The translations under genes were made by a program, and so were the position numbers. The notes under the pieces were generated by a model that worked only from the letters and a program-made list of their open reading frames with translations, had not been told where the DNA came from and ran no database searches. This document shows positions 54,118-63,922 of a stretch of 64,000 nucleotides of DNA, piece after piece (position 1 is the stretch's first letter; the number at the start of each line of letters is the position of its first letter). The DNA is taken from the NCBI RefSeq assembly GCF_030036535.1, contig NZ_CP080388.1, positions 1 through 64,000 of the forward strand, given 5' to 3'. This stretch comes from Agrobacterium cucumeris (lineage in GTDB: Bacteria > Pseudomonadota > Alphaproteobacteria > Rhizobiales > Rhizobiaceae).

Positions 54118-55182
54118 TCAGCCCTTGAGCGCTGCGCGCCACTCGTTGAGGAACTTCAACCGTTTCATGGGTTCCATGAAACCGAGGAGCGTTTCATCAA
54201 GCGCGATCGGCTTCAAATTGCCGCCGACCAGTGCGTTGAGCGTGTCGATATTATAACCTTCGGTGGTGTCCTTGCGCAGAGCCGGCATGCCCTTTGAAGC
54301 AAGCGCGTTCTGCCCGTCCTGCGACAGCAGGAAGTCCATGAACAACTTGCCGGCATTGGGGTGCGGCGCGTCCTTCAACAGGCCGGCAACACGCGAGAAG
54401 GCAAGCGTGTAATCCTTGCCGAAAGCAACACCAAGGTTCGGCGCGCTCTTTACCCAGTCCAGCGCGTAGGAGCCGATCAGGTTGTAAGCGAGGACATTTT
54501 CACCCGAGACCACGGTTTCGCGCATCGAGCCTGTCGAGGAGTAAGATTTGCCCTTCGCCTTGCCGAGCCCCTTGGTCATGTCCCAGAAATTGCTTGTTTT
54601 TTCCAGATCGCTGGTCTGAATCAGAAATCCGACGCCGGACTTTTCCGGATCGAAGGTGCCGATACGGCCGTTATATTCACCGCTGGAAATGAATTTGATC
54701 AGATCTTCGCGTGTCTGCGGCACCTTGTCTTCCGGCAGCGCGGTCTTGTTGTAGATCATGCCGACAGGCTCAACCGAGGTGGCGTAAACAATGTCCTTGA
54801 AGACCGCCCAGCTGGGCAGAGACGGCATTTCAGGCGACTTGTAGGCCTCCAGATAACCGTCGGTCGCAAGCTTCACGCCCTGATCCATCGCCGAAGTCCA
54901 GAAGACGTCGCCACCCACCTGCTTGGCGGCGGCCTCCGAAATGATGCGATTATAAACGCCATTGGTGCCGATATCGTTGTAGTCGACGCGGATGCCGGGA
55001 TATTTCTTCGTGAAGGCATCGAGCGCTGCCTGCGCCTGCGCCTGGTCGGTGGCCGCGTAGATCGTGACCGACCCCTCCTTGCGTGCGGCCTCGACAAGAT
55101 CGTCACTGGCCGCAAATACCGGCATGGCCAGCAGCAGGGCCGCCGCATTCGCGGTCAGCGCATAAGAGAAAAATTGCTTCAT
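54118..55182 (-). CDS. periplasmic binding protein of an iron/phosphonate-type importer
   Basis: 354 residues from ATG 55182 behind GGGAGGA. Signal peptide cut near FAAS. Mature landmarks: VTIYAATDQAQAQAALDAF, GGDVFWTSAMDQGVKLA, EPVGMIYNKTALP, GVGFLIQTSDLE, VLAYNLIGSYALDWV and FGKDYTLAFSRVAG. Several blocks recur in the binding protein at 57541-58641, so the two are paralogues. First gene of the minus-strand importer operon, divergent from a two-component system. Confidence 0.92.
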   Translation of the reverse strand: MKQFFSYALTANAAALLLAMPVFAASDDLVEAARKEGSVTIYAATDQAQAQAALDAFTKKYPGIRVDYNDIGTNGVYNRIISEAAAKQVGGDVFWTSAMDQGVKLATDGYLEAYKSPEMPSLPSWAVFKDIVYATSVEPVGMIYNKTALPEDKVPQTREDLIKFISSGEYNGRIGTFDPEKSGVGFLIQTSDLEKTSNFWDMTKGLGKAKGKSYSSTGSMRETVVSGENVLAYNLIGSYALDWVKSAPNLGVAFGKDYTLAFSRVAGLLKDAPHPNAGKLFMDFLLSQDGQNALASKGMPALRKDTTEGYNIDTLNALVGGNLKPIALDETLLGFMEPMKRLKFLNEWRAALKG

Positions 55183-55421
55183 TTCTGGTCCTCCCACAAT
55201 GATTCAAGAAATCCGGGGGAAGAGAAGCGACCAAGTTACGACAGACTTTACTTGCCGACACACGCCTGAATATCTCGATTATTTTAAGCAAAACAATAGT
55301 AATTCCACTTCTTACGAAGTAGATCAAGCCGCCAATAAAATCGATATCCTCCCACGGATATAGTGAAAATCATCCGTTAAACCGAATAGATCGCCACGCT
55401 ACATAAATTTATCCATGATAT

Positions 55422-55439
55422 CTGTCAGCAACCTGTCAC
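55422..55439. promoter_or_regulatory. Pho-box-like direct repeat in the divergent region
   Basis: CTGTCA at 55422 and again at 55433, an 11-bp period, followed by C: the whole fits the PhoB box layout (CTGTCA-N5-CTGTCA-Y). It lies about 53 bp upstream of the response-regulator start and 240 bp from the importer start. Either PhoB or the local OmpR-type regulator could bind. 55183-55491 also holds ACTTC-TTAC-GAAGT near 55308-55321 and is otherwise AT-rich non-coding. Confidence 0.55.
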
Positions 55440-55491
55440 GTTCAAATATGTTTTTGTTGTCATGTTCGATTTTTCATGCAATTCATGGCCC

Positions 55492-56166
55492 ATGCGCATC
55501 CTCTTGGTCGAAGACACACGGGATGTCGGGGAGGCAATCAATCAACGGCTGGAGCGGGTGGGACACTCGGTTGATTGGGAGGCAGACGGACTTGTCGCGG
55601 CTGAAATTCTCGACTTCACCGATTACGATCTGATCATTCTTGACGTCATGCTGCCCGGGCTTGACGGGTTCGAGATATTGCGCCGTGTGCGGGCCGCCAA
55701 AAAAACGGTTCCAGTGCTGGTACTGACGGCCCGCTCGGAAATCGAGGATCGCGTCAGCGCGCTTGATCTTGGCGCGGACGATTATCTGGTCAAACCGTTC
55801 GATTTTCGTGAGCTGGATGCGCGTGTGCGCGTGCTGTTGCGGCGCAACCGCGGCGAAACCACCAATATCATCACCTGCGGCAATCTGCAGCTCGATCAGC
55901 AGAGCCGCAATGTCCGGATCGGCAAACGGGAAGTGCAGCTGAAGCGGCGCGAAATTGCCATTCTCGAGGTTTTTGCCACCCGTCCCGGCCGTCTGTTCAG
56001 CAAGGACGAGTTGATGGATGCGCTGTTCGGCTTTGACGAGGGCGTCAACCACAATGCGGTCGAACTTTATGTCAGCCGGATACGCAAGAAGATCGAGGGT
56101 TCAGGCGTATCGATCATTACCCAGCGCGGCATGGGTTATCAGCTGGTGATCGATGACAACCCGTGA
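55492..56166 (+). CDS. OmpR-family response regulator (TctD-like)
   Basis: 224 residues from ATG 55492, which matches the family start; an ATG at 55462 would add ten residues. The receiver is complete: E7-D8, Asp51 in IILDVMLPGLDG, Thr79, Lys101. The winged-helix domain covers about 125-220 with QLKRREIAILEVFATRPGRLF (in parts) and TQRGMGYQL. It overlaps the kinase gene by 14 bp. The likely target is the divergent importer operon. Confidence 0.94.
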   Translation: MRILLVEDTRDVGEAINQRLERVGHSVDWEADGLVAAEILDFTDYDLIILDVMLPGLDGFEILRRVRAAKKTVPVLVLTARSEIEDRVSALDLGADDYLVKPFDFRELDARVRVLLRRNRGETTNIITCGNLQLDQQSRNVRIGKREVQLKRREIAILEVFATRPGRLFSKDELMDALFGFDEGVNHNAVELYVSRIRKKIEGSGVSIITQRGMGYQLVIDDNP

Positions 56167-57544
56167 ACCATCGCTGTTTTCACGCCTCGTCATTCGTGTG
56201 GGCATGGTTCTGCTCATAGTGGCGAGTATCCTTATTTCCGCCGCCGGTTATTATGCCCAGACGGCCGCCAACAAGACCTATGACCAGCTTCTGCGCGGTG
56301 CCGCCATGCAGATTGCCGACGGCATTACCCAGAATGACGGCAAGCTGATCGTCAATCTGCCGCTCTCGGCTTTCGAACTGCTTGGCTTTGCGGAAAGGGA
56401 CCGCATCTTCTATCGCATCGTCGGACCGGATGGCGCGATCGTCAGCGGTTATCCCGACCTCAATGCCGATTATGATTATGTCGCTGCCCGTTACGATCCG
56501 CAGCTCGAAACGGAACAATATCGCGGCGTGGAAGTGCGGGTCATCACCGTTTCGCGCGCGCTGGCCGATCAGGCGCAGGGCGGATGGATCTACGTCATCC
56601 TGGCGCAGACCACCGAGGCGCGCCGGGCGCTGGCCGCTGAGATAACCCAGGGCGCCATATTGATTGTCGGCATCATGATCCTGCTTGGACTTGGCGGCAC
56701 CTTTCTCGCCGTGCGTTATGCGCTGAAGCCCGTCACCCGGCTGGCGCTTGCCCTGCGGCAGCGCAACCCCGAAGACCTGACGACCATGGAAATGCCCGCA
56801 CCGCAGGAGCTGCAGCCGTTTCTGGGCGCCATCAACCACTTCATGAGGCGACTGGACGAACGTGTCGTGCGGTTGCAGCAGTTCATCGCCGATGCCGCAC
56901 ACCAGATACGCACGCCGCTGACCGGGCTTTCCGCCCAGGTGGACATGCTTGATGAAGCGAGCATGATCCCGGAAAATCGCGAGCGCACCCAGCGCATCAA
57001 GATACGCACGGGCGAGCTGGCGCAGCTGACCAACCAGTTGCTCAGCCACGCCATGGTCATCCATCGCTCCGGCACCATCCAGCTCGAAAACATCAATCTG
57101 GTTGCGGTGGCGCGCACGGCCTTCCACCATGCCGTTCCGCTGACCGTCGATCCCGACATGGTGATTTCGTTCGAGGCCGACGAAGCGTTGATGCCGGTCA
57201 AAGGCGACCCGGTCAGCCTGCGAGAAGCAATCGCCAACATCATCAGCAATGCGCTGCGCCATGGCGCGGTGTCGCGCCTCGATGTCCGGGTGATGCAGCA
57301 TGACGAGCGGATCTGCGTCGAGGTGGAAGATGACGGACCGGGTATTCCGCCGGAAAAATGGGATCAGATGTCACGCCGCTTCAACGCCACGTCTCCCAAT
57401 GTCGGCACCGCCTCGGGGCTCGGGTTTGCCATAGCAGCGGAAGTCGCGGTCGCGCATGGCGGCCTGATCCGCTTTCGCGAAAAGGGCGACACGGGTTTCA
57501 CCGTCATCCTTGACTTGCCCTGCGCCGGGGAGGACAGCGCGTGA
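56153..57544 (+). CDS. membrane sensor histidine kinase (TctE-like)
   Basis: 463 residues: TM1 about 12-32, a periplasmic domain of about 130 residues, TM2 about 167-187, HAMP-like linker, DHp helix with His250 in FIADAAHQIRTPLTGL, and HATPase_c with N-box IISNALRHG, DDGPGIP and GLGFAIA. Kinases of this type control uptake of carboxylates and related solutes. Its stop overlaps the next gene, a binding protein, by 4 bp, which suggests that protein takes part in sensing. Confidence 0.93.
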   Translation: MTTREPSLFSRLVIRVGMVLLIVASILISAAGYYAQTAANKTYDQLLRGAAMQIADGITQNDGKLIVNLPLSAFELLGFAERDRIFYRIVGPDGAIVSGYPDLNADYDYVAARYDPQLETEQYRGVEVRVITVSRALADQAQGGWIYVILAQTTEARRALAAEITQGAILIVGIMILLGLGGTFLAVRYALKPVTRLALALRQRNPEDLTTMEMPAPQELQPFLGAINHFMRRLDERVVRLQQFIADAAHQIRTPLTGLSAQVDMLDEASMIPENRERTQRIKIRTGELAQLTNQLLSHAMVIHRSGTIQLENINLVAVARTAFHHAVPLTVDPDMVISFEADEALMPVKGDPVSLREAIANIISNALRHGAVSRLDVRVMQHDERICVEVEDDGPGIPPEKWDQMSRRFNATSPNVGTASGLGFAIAAEVAVAHGGLIRFREKGDTGFTVILDLPCAGEDSA

Positions 57545-58641
57545 AAAAACTTCTCCTGGCAATCCTGTTTTCAGCGCTGGCCACGGGCTCGGCTCTCGCG
57601 CAGCCGACGGAGGGCACCTCGACATATTTTCCCGCCCCGGCCGAAGAGATGGGCCGTCTCGTCATCAACGGCGCGGCAGACACATCCGCCCTGACACCGC
57701 TTCTGCTCGATTTTCAGCAGATCGAACCGAACGTCGCCATCGACTACACCGATTTCGTCACCAATGATCTCTATCGCGAGGCGGACGCCGCCTGCCGGGA
57801 GGAGAAGGATTTCGGCGACCTTCTGATGTCGTCTTCGGTGGATCAGATGGTGAAGCTCGCCAATGACGGGTGCGCCCTGTCGCATGTGTCGAGCGAGACG
57901 CGCGCGGTGGAGAACCATGCCAATAGCTGGCGCGACGAGGTCTATGGCTTCACATTCGAGCCGAGTGTCATTGTTTATAACAGCGATTATGTTCCGCCGC
58001 AGGACGTGCCGCATACGCGCGCCGAACTTGCCGATCTGCTGCGCCGAAAACAGGAGTTCTATCGCGGCCACGTCGCGACCTATGATCTTCGCCAGTCAGG
58101 CGTTGGTTATCTTCTGGCCTTCCTCGATGCGGAGCAGAATTCCACCGCCTATGGCCGCCTGCTGGAAAGCATGAGCCGCGTCGACACCCAACTGCGCTGC
58201 TGCAACAGTTCCGTGCTCTCCGATATCTCCAACCAGAAAATATATATAGGCTACAATGTCATAGGCTCCTACGCCTATGCGGCTACCCTGCGCGATCCGA
58301 AGCTGAAGATCGTCTTGCCGCGTGATTATACCCTTGTTCTCAGCAGGGCAGCGCTCATTCCGCAAAAGGCAAGGCAGCCAGCGCTTGCCGGACGCTTCAT
58401 TGATTATCTTCTTTCGGAACGCGGCCGGCGTATCGCGCGGGAAAAATCCTTCTTCTTCTCGCAGGACGGAACCATGCCGACCGGTGTCGATGGCCCTCCC
58501 TCGCTCATTGAAAGCGGTGTTGGACGCCTCATCCGCATCGGCCCCGCCCTTCTGGCGACGCAGGACGCCGCCCAGCGCAAACGTTTCATCGACGACTGGA
58601 CCGGTGTGATGACGTCCGGAAACAATTCCGGAGCGAACTGA
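57541..58641 (+). CDS. periplasmic binding protein co-encoded with the two-component system (probable sensor subunit)
   Basis: 366 residues with a signal peptide cut near SALA/QP. The iron/phosphonate-type binding fold is indicated by DFGDLLMSSSVDQMVKLANDG, GFTFEPSVIVYNSDYVPP, SGVGYLLAFLDAEQ, IGYNVIGSYAYAATL and LPRDYTLVLSRAAL; these line up with blocks in the importer's binding protein. It has extra Cys (AACREE, LRCCNSS). No permease or ATPase follows it. With a 4-bp overlap with the kinase gene it is best seen as a ligand-binding partner of the sensor. Confidence 0.85.
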   Translation: MKKLLLAILFSALATGSALAQPTEGTSTYFPAPAEEMGRLVINGAADTSALTPLLLDFQQIEPNVAIDYTDFVTNDLYREADAACREEKDFGDLLMSSSVDQMVKLANDGCALSHVSSETRAVENHANSWRDEVYGFTFEPSVIVYNSDYVPPQDVPHTRAELADLLRRKQEFYRGHVATYDLRQSGVGYLLAFLDAEQNSTAYGRLLESMSRVDTQLRCCNSSVLSDISNQKIYIGYNVIGSYAYAATLRDPKLKIVLPRDYTLVLSRAALIPQKARQPALAGRFIDYLLSERGRRIAREKSFFFSQDGTMPTGVDGPPSLIESGVGRLIRIGPALLATQDAAQRKRFIDDWTGVMTSGNNSGAN

Positions 58642-58798
58642 TATCTTGGAAAAATAGGACGGCACCCGGCGCATTCGGGCCGGCGGTGCGACAATTGCCG
58701 CCTCCATGCTGCGATGGACCGGCGCGTGGTTTCGGATGCCCGCCCTTCGACAGGCATCCTTCAGATCATTATGACGCGCTTCATATAACGTGTCATGT

Positions 58799-58820
58799 CC
58801 GGGAGGCTTTCACCTCCCGG
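58799..58820 (-). terminator. hairpin after acnB
   Basis: CCGGGAGG and CCTCCCGG form a perfect 8-bp stem with a 6-base loop, 10 bp beyond the acnB stop on the minus strand. No T-run follows on that strand, so termination strength is uncertain. It may serve both convergent transcripts. Confidence 0.55.
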
Positions 58821-58830
58821 TGCCGAAACC

Positions 58831-61620
58831 TCAATAATGGACCGAGAGGGAATCGATCGGCGTGCCCTTCGACGGGGTGAACTTGGTCAGATCGATCCCT
58901 TCGACGGCTGCCTTATACTCTTCCGCACTCGGCGTGCGGCCAAGGATTGCCGACAGGACGACGACCGGGGTCGAGGCCAGAAGCGATTCACCCTTCTTTT
59001 CAGCCGTGTCTTCCACGACGCGGCCCTGGAACAGGCGGGTCGAGGTTGCCAGAACGGTATCGCCCTTTTCCGCCTTCTCCTGGTTGCCCATGCACAGGTT
59101 GCAGCCCGGGCGCTCCAGATAGAGGATGTTCTCGTATTCGGTGCGGTTGGTGGTCTTCGGCTTCAGGTCGTCGAATTCGAAGCCGGAATACTTCTGCAGG
59201 ATTTCCCAATCCCCTTCCGCCTTCAGCTCGTCGATGATGTTGTAGGTCGGCGCGGCAACGACGAGCGGCGCCTTGAACTCGACCTTGCCTTCGGCCTTCT
59301 CGATGTTCTTCAACATCTGGGCGACGATCTTCATGTCGCCCTTATGCACCATGCACGAACCGACGAAGCCCAGATCGACCTTCTTGGTGCCGCCGTAATA
59401 GGACACCGGACGGATCGTATCATGGGTGTAACGCCGGGAGACATCGGCATTGTTGACGTCGGGGTCGGCGATCATCGGTTCGTCGATGACATCCAGATCC
59501 ACAACGACTTCGGCGAAATATTTCGCATTGTCGTCGGGGGTCAAGGCAGGCTTTTCGCCCGAGCGGATTTCGGCAATACGCTGATCCGCCTTGGCGATCA
59601 GGCCCTTCAGTGTCTGGGCGGCATTGTCCATGCCCTTGTCGATCATGATCTGGATGCGCGACTTGGCGATCTCCAGCGACTCGATCAGCGTCTCGTCCTC
59701 AGAGATACAGATCGACGCCTTGGCCTTCATCTCGGCCGTCCAGTCGGTGAAGGTGAAGGCCTGGTCGGCGAGCAGCGTGCCGATATGGACTTCGATGATG
59801 CGGCCCTGGAACACGTTATCGCCATGCTGCTTCAGCATCTGCGCCTGCGTCGCATGCACGACGTCGCGGAAGTCCATATGCGGCTGCATCGTGCCCTTGA
59901 AGGTGACCTTGACCGATTGCGGGATCGGCATGGTCGCCTCACCCGTCGCCAGCGCCAGCGCCACCGTGCCCGAGTCGGCGCCGAAGGCGACGCCCTTGGA
60001 CATGCGCGTATGGCTGTCGCCGCCGATGATGATCGCCCAGTCATCCACGGTGATGTCGTTCAGCACCTTGTGGATCACGTCCGTCATCGAATGATAGACG
60101 CCCTTCGGGTCGCGCGCGGTGATGACGCCGAAATTGTTCATGAAGGACATGAGCTTCGGAATATTCGCCTGCGCCTTCTTGTCCCAGACGGAGGCCGTGT
60201 GGCAGCCCGACTGATAGGCGCCATCCACCAGCGGCGAAATGACGGTTGCCGCCATCGCCTCAAGTTCCTGCGCGGTCATCAGGCCGGTCGTATCCTGCGA
60301 GCCGACGATGTTGACCTTGACGCGAACGTCCGAACCGGCATGCAGCACCTTGCCGGGGGTCACGCCGACGGCGTTGCGGTTGAAGATCTTCTCAACGGCG
60401 GTGAGGCCCTGACCTTCGATCGCGATTTCCTTGTTCGGAGCAAAGACCGGAGTCGCCTCGATGCCGAGCGTCTGAGCCGCAAAGGTCTGGAGCTTCTTGC
60501 CGAAGACGATGGCGTAGGAGCTGCCGGCCTTCATGAATTCCATCTTCTGGGGCGTGAAGGCGGCGGCAACGTCAACCAGCTCATTGCCGCTTTCGTCGCG
60601 AAGCTTGCGGTTCTTGGCGTCGATCTTCAGGACAGTGCCGGTCTCGACCGAATATTTCTGCTCGAGGATCGGGTTGCCGTCATTGTTGAGGATCGGCTTG
60701 CCGTCTTCACCGAGCTTTTTCACCCAGTTTTTCAGGTTGATGCCAATGCCGCCCGTCACGTCGACGGTAGTGGCGAAGATCGGCGAGATGCCGTTGGTGC
60801 CGGCAACGACGGGTGCGAAATTGACGAAGGGCACATAGGGGCTGGCCTGCTTGCCGGTCCACAGCGCCACGTTGTTGACGCCGGACATGCGTGACGAGCC
60901 GACGCCCATCGTGCCCTTTTCGGCGATCATCATCACCCGCTTGTCGGGATGCTGCTTCTGAAGCGCGACGATTTCCGCCTGCGCTTCCGGCGTGATCATA
61001 CACTGGCCGTGCAGCTGGCGGTCGGAGCGCGAATGCGCCTGGTTGCCGGGCGACAGAAGGTCGGTCGAAATATCGCCTTCGGCGGCGATGAAGGTCACGA
61101 CCTTGATCTCGTCTTCCACATCCGGAAGCTTGGTGAAGAATTCAGCCTTGGCATAGCTTTCAAGCACGCCCTTGGCGACGGCATTGCCTGCCTTGAAGGC
61201 ATCGCGCAGCCGGAACATGTCGGCGTCATAAAGGAAGACCTGGGTCTTCAGAACCTCACCCGCCTGCTCGGCAAGTGCCGCGTCATCACCGAGCGTGATG
61301 TCGAGCAGCACTTCGACGGAAGGGCCACCCTTCATGTGCGACAGCAGTTCCAGCGCGAAGGTGGGCGTGATCTCTGGCACGACCGCTTCGCCAAGGATGA
61401 TCTCCTTCAGAAACGCAGCCTTGACGCCCGCAGCACTCGTGGTGCCCGGCAGGGAGTTGTAGATGAAGAATTTGAGGGCGTCCGTCCGGTATTCGCTACC
61501 GGCATCCTTGATCAGCGCAATGATTTCGGCGGTCAATGCGCCGTCATCAATCGGCTTGGGTGCGAGCCCTTGTTGTTCTCTGCTTTTGATCTCAGCCAGG
61601 TAATCCAAGTAAAGGTTCAT
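58831..61620 (-). CDS. acnB: aconitate hydratase B
   Basis: 929 residues, longer than the roughly 865 of enterobacterial AcnB, with an insertion near 300-380 (KLGEDGKPILNNDGNP region). The enzyme interconverts citrate and isocitrate in the TCA cycle. The AcnB order is visible: N-terminal HEAT-like domain (SLPGTTSAAGVKAAFLKEI), the swivel domain with GSSRMSGVNN, and the Fe-S core with GGDSHTRMSKGVAFGADSG, GFVGSCMVHKGD (Cys near 754) and PGCNLCMGNQ (two Cys near 837-840) as cluster ligands. SRSDRQLHGQCM is a substrate-region motif. Single gene with its own promoter. A long frame on the opposite strand is an antisense shadow. Confidence 0.97.
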   Translation of the reverse strand: MNLYLDYLAEIKSREQQGLAPKPIDDGALTAEIIALIKDAGSEYRTDALKFFIYNSLPGTTSAAGVKAAFLKEIILGEAVVPEITPTFALELLSHMKGGPSVEVLLDITLGDDAALAEQAGEVLKTQVFLYDADMFRLRDAFKAGNAVAKGVLESYAKAEFFTKLPDVEDEIKVVTFIAAEGDISTDLLSPGNQAHSRSDRQLHGQCMITPEAQAEIVALQKQHPDKRVMMIAEKGTMGVGSSRMSGVNNVALWTGKQASPYVPFVNFAPVVAGTNGISPIFATTVDVTGGIGINLKNWVKKLGEDGKPILNNDGNPILEQKYSVETGTVLKIDAKNRKLRDESGNELVDVAAAFTPQKMEFMKAGSSYAIVFGKKLQTFAAQTLGIEATPVFAPNKEIAIEGQGLTAVEKIFNRNAVGVTPGKVLHAGSDVRVKVNIVGSQDTTGLMTAQELEAMAATVISPLVDGAYQSGCHTASVWDKKAQANIPKLMSFMNNFGVITARDPKGVYHSMTDVIHKVLNDITVDDWAIIIGGDSHTRMSKGVAFGADSGTVALALATGEATMPIPQSVKVTFKGTMQPHMDFRDVVHATQAQMLKQHGDNVFQGRIIEVHIGTLLADQAFTFTDWTAEMKAKASICISEDETLIESLEIAKSRIQIMIDKGMDNAAQTLKGLIAKADQRIAEIRSGEKPALTPDDNAKYFAEVVVDLDVIDEPMIADPDVNNADVSRRYTHDTIRPVSYYGGTKKVDLGFVGSCMVHKGDMKIVAQMLKNIEKAEGKVEFKAPLVVAAPTYNIIDELKAEGDWEILQKYSGFEFDDLKPKTTNRTEYENILYLERPGCNLCMGNQEKAEKGDTVLATSTRLFQGRVVEDTAEKKGESLLASTPVVVLSAILGRTPSAEEYKAAVEGIDLTKFTPSKGTPIDSLSVHY

Positions 61621-61794
61621 CGCTATCCCAACGTCCTGATATGTATGGAGCCAAAACCCAGCACCACCGAACTGTCACGTCAATAGGTCTGGGTCTTTTA
61701 CCGGTTTCGAGTACGCCAACCGGGGCCGGCTGACAAGATGTCGCATTTCAGTATAATCGTTTCAATCGTTCCGTTGTCCGACTGTCGCGACAAA

Positions 61795-61824
61795 AATGGG
61801 CGGCCCTTCTGCGAACCGCCCATT
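61795..61824 (-). terminator. rho-independent terminator of the chemoreceptor gene
   Basis: AATGGGCGG and CCGCCCATT form a perfect 9-bp stem with a 12-base loop. On the minus strand it is followed by a TTTTT-containing run, 72 bp after the chemoreceptor stop and before acnB. The rest of 61621-61895 holds the acnB upstream region with no feature I can name. Confidence 0.75.
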
Positions 61825-61895
61825 CCTATATCAGACCATCGTCTTGCCGGCGATCAAAAGGAGCCGTGAATCCGCCGTCAAAAACGCGGCAATCA

Positions 61896-63839
61896 TCAAA
61901 ACTCCTCCCAACTGTCCGCAGAGGTGCTCAGTGCGGCATTGCCGGAAAATGCAGCCCTGATCCTGCCGCCGAGCGCGCGCGCCGGAGATGCCGCGGGCCT
62001 GTCGGACGAAGAGACGGTGCGGACCGGAGCGGAAGCTTCACTGTAACCGCCTTCGGACAGCTTGAACTGGGCGATAAGTCCGTTGAGCGAAGACGCCTCG
62101 CGTGCAAGACCGTGGCTTGCAGCCGTGCTTTCTTCCACCATGGCGGCGTTCTTCTGGGTATCCTGATCCATCTGGTTCACAGCCGTGTTGATCTGCTGGA
62201 GGCCGGAGGACTGTTCCTGTGCCGATTCCGCGATCGCCGCGACGTGCCGGTTGATATCCTGCACTTCGGTGACGATCAGTTCCAGCGCCCTGCCGGTTTC
62301 GCCAACCAGCTGCACGCCCTGCTCCACCTGACTGTTCGATGTCGTGATCAGGTTCTTGATTTCTTTGGCGGCACCGGCGGAACGCTGCGCCAGTTCACGA
62401 ACCTCCTGCGCGACAACGGCAAAGCCCTTGCCCGCATCACCGGCACGCGCCGCTTCCACGCCGGCATTCAGCGCCAGAAGGTTGGTCTGGAAGGCGATCT
62501 CGTCGATCACGCCGATGATGTTGGAAATCTGATTGGCGGATGTCGCGATCTGTTCCATCGCCGCGACGGCCTTCTGCACAACTTCGCCCGACTTTTCCGC
62601 GCCGACCTTTGCGCGGCCGACGAGATGACCGGCTTCCTGTGCACGTTTGGTGGAGTCCTTCACCGTGATGGTGATTTCTTCCAGCGCCGCCGCAGTCTCT
62701 TCCACGGCCGCCGCCTGCTGTTCGGTACGTCTCGCCAGATCATCTGCCGCAGACCGGATTTCGTTGGCGCCGGCATCGATGCCGCGGGCATTCTGTGCCA
62801 CCTGGGTAAGGGTCGACTGCAACTGTTCTGCCGCCCGGTTGAAATCACCGCGAATACCGTCAAGGCCGGCAACGAACGGCTGAACGATCCGGTAGGTAAC
62901 GTCGCCCTGAGCGATCTTCGAAAGCGCGGTGGCAAGATTGTCGACGGCAAACTGTACGTCGGCAGCCTCTTTCGCCTTCTGTTTCTCGCGTTCTATCCGG
63001 TCCTTTTCAGAAGTCGACCGGTTGGCCTCGGTTTCATTTTCAAGCCGCACACGCTCGATTGCGTTTTCACGGAAGGCCTGAACCGCAGCGGCCATCTGGC
63101 CAACTTCATCCTTCCGGTCCATTCCGTCGATTTCGCCTGCCGTATCACCGGCCGCCAGCGATCCCATGCGCTCACGAAGCCGCGCAATCGGGGTGGTGAT
63201 GCCACGCGACGAGACAAACAGGCCAAGTGCGATCAGGGCCAGGGAAACAAGCGCAATGCCGATCAGGCCCGTCCAGATCGTCGTATCGGTGCTTGCGCTG
63301 AGCTGCTGCCGGCCGTCATTCATGACTTGGATAAGCTGCTCGTTGCCGGCGCTGATCTTCGGCGACACTTCGCCGATTTTCCGAAGGACGTTCAGCGCCA
63401 TATGCTGCGCTTCGGCGGTTTTTCCCGCCTGCATCAGGGCGATGACCTGATTGCCGATCTCCTCGACTTCAACGACACCCTTCAGGATATCGCGGGCGGC
63501 ATCCGTGCGGGCCGGCACCAGTTCCATGATCTTGTTCTGGCGCTCTTCGAGCTGTTTGCGGTCTGCCCTGAACGTCTTGACCGCCGATTCGAAATCACTG
63601 CCGGCGGGATCATTCAGGCTGGCGCGAAGCATCTGCATGCCGAGCGCATTGAGATTGCCGCTGGTCCGGGCGTTCAGCACCGCCGCAAGAGCCTCGTTGG
63701 CGATGAAGTCGCTATAGACGCGGTCGGTATTGTTATATTGCAGGCTGACGTAGCTAATGCCGGAAAGCGACATCAAACTCATCAGCGAGATGACAAAAAC
63801 GACCTTCGTTTTTATCTTGGTATTCTTCAGGAAAGACAT
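61896..63839 (-). CDS. methyl-accepting chemotaxis protein
   Basis: 647 residues from ATG 63839, behind GAGG with 6-bp spacing. TM1 about 13-33, a helical-bundle periplasmic domain of about 155 residues (4HB type, with charged helices such as FRADRKQLEERQNKIMEL), TM2 about 188-211, HAMP about 212-264, then the signalling domain with the hairpin tip EIAFQTNLLALNAGVEAARAGDAGKGFAVVAQEVR (in parts). The C-terminus ends SWEEF, like the tail that tethers CheR/CheB in rhizobial receptors. Ligand unknown. Confidence 0.95.
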   Translation of the reverse strand: MSFLKNTKIKTKVVFVISLMSLMSLSGISYVSLQYNNTDRVYSDFIANEALAAVLNARTSGNLNALGMQMLRASLNDPAGSDFESAVKTFRADRKQLEERQNKIMELVPARTDAARDILKGVVEVEEIGNQVIALMQAGKTAEAQHMALNVLRKIGEVSPKISAGNEQLIQVMNDGRQQLSASTDTTIWTGLIGIALVSLALIALGLFVSSRGITTPIARLRERMGSLAAGDTAGEIDGMDRKDEVGQMAAAVQAFRENAIERVRLENETEANRSTSEKDRIEREKQKAKEAADVQFAVDNLATALSKIAQGDVTYRIVQPFVAGLDGIRGDFNRAAEQLQSTLTQVAQNARGIDAGANEIRSAADDLARRTEQQAAAVEETAAALEEITITVKDSTKRAQEAGHLVGRAKVGAEKSGEVVQKAVAAMEQIATSANQISNIIGVIDEIAFQTNLLALNAGVEAARAGDAGKGFAVVAQEVRELAQRSAGAAKEIKNLITTSNSQVEQGVQLVGETGRALELIVTEVQDINRHVAAIAESAQEQSSGLQQINTAVNQMDQDTQKNAAMVEESTAASHGLAREASSLNGLIAQFKLSEGGYSEASAPVRTVSSSDRPAASPARALGGRIRAAFSGNAALSTSADSWEEF

Positions 63840-63922
63840 GAATGGCCTCGGGGCAAGCGCTCCGCCAGCCGTCCGCATGGGGTGGCCGGGGAGAGATATA
63901 AAGAAACATCGCGGGTAGCTGT

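Noticed and set aside
55183..55491. Second Pho box on the minus strand near the importer start
   Set aside because: TGTCG-type half sites there are about 16 bp apart, not 11.
58795..60894. 699-codon open frame on the plus strand
   Set aside because: It is fully antisense to acnB, rich in Arg/His/Asp/Leu as expected for a mirror frame of a GC-rich gene, and has no family motif.
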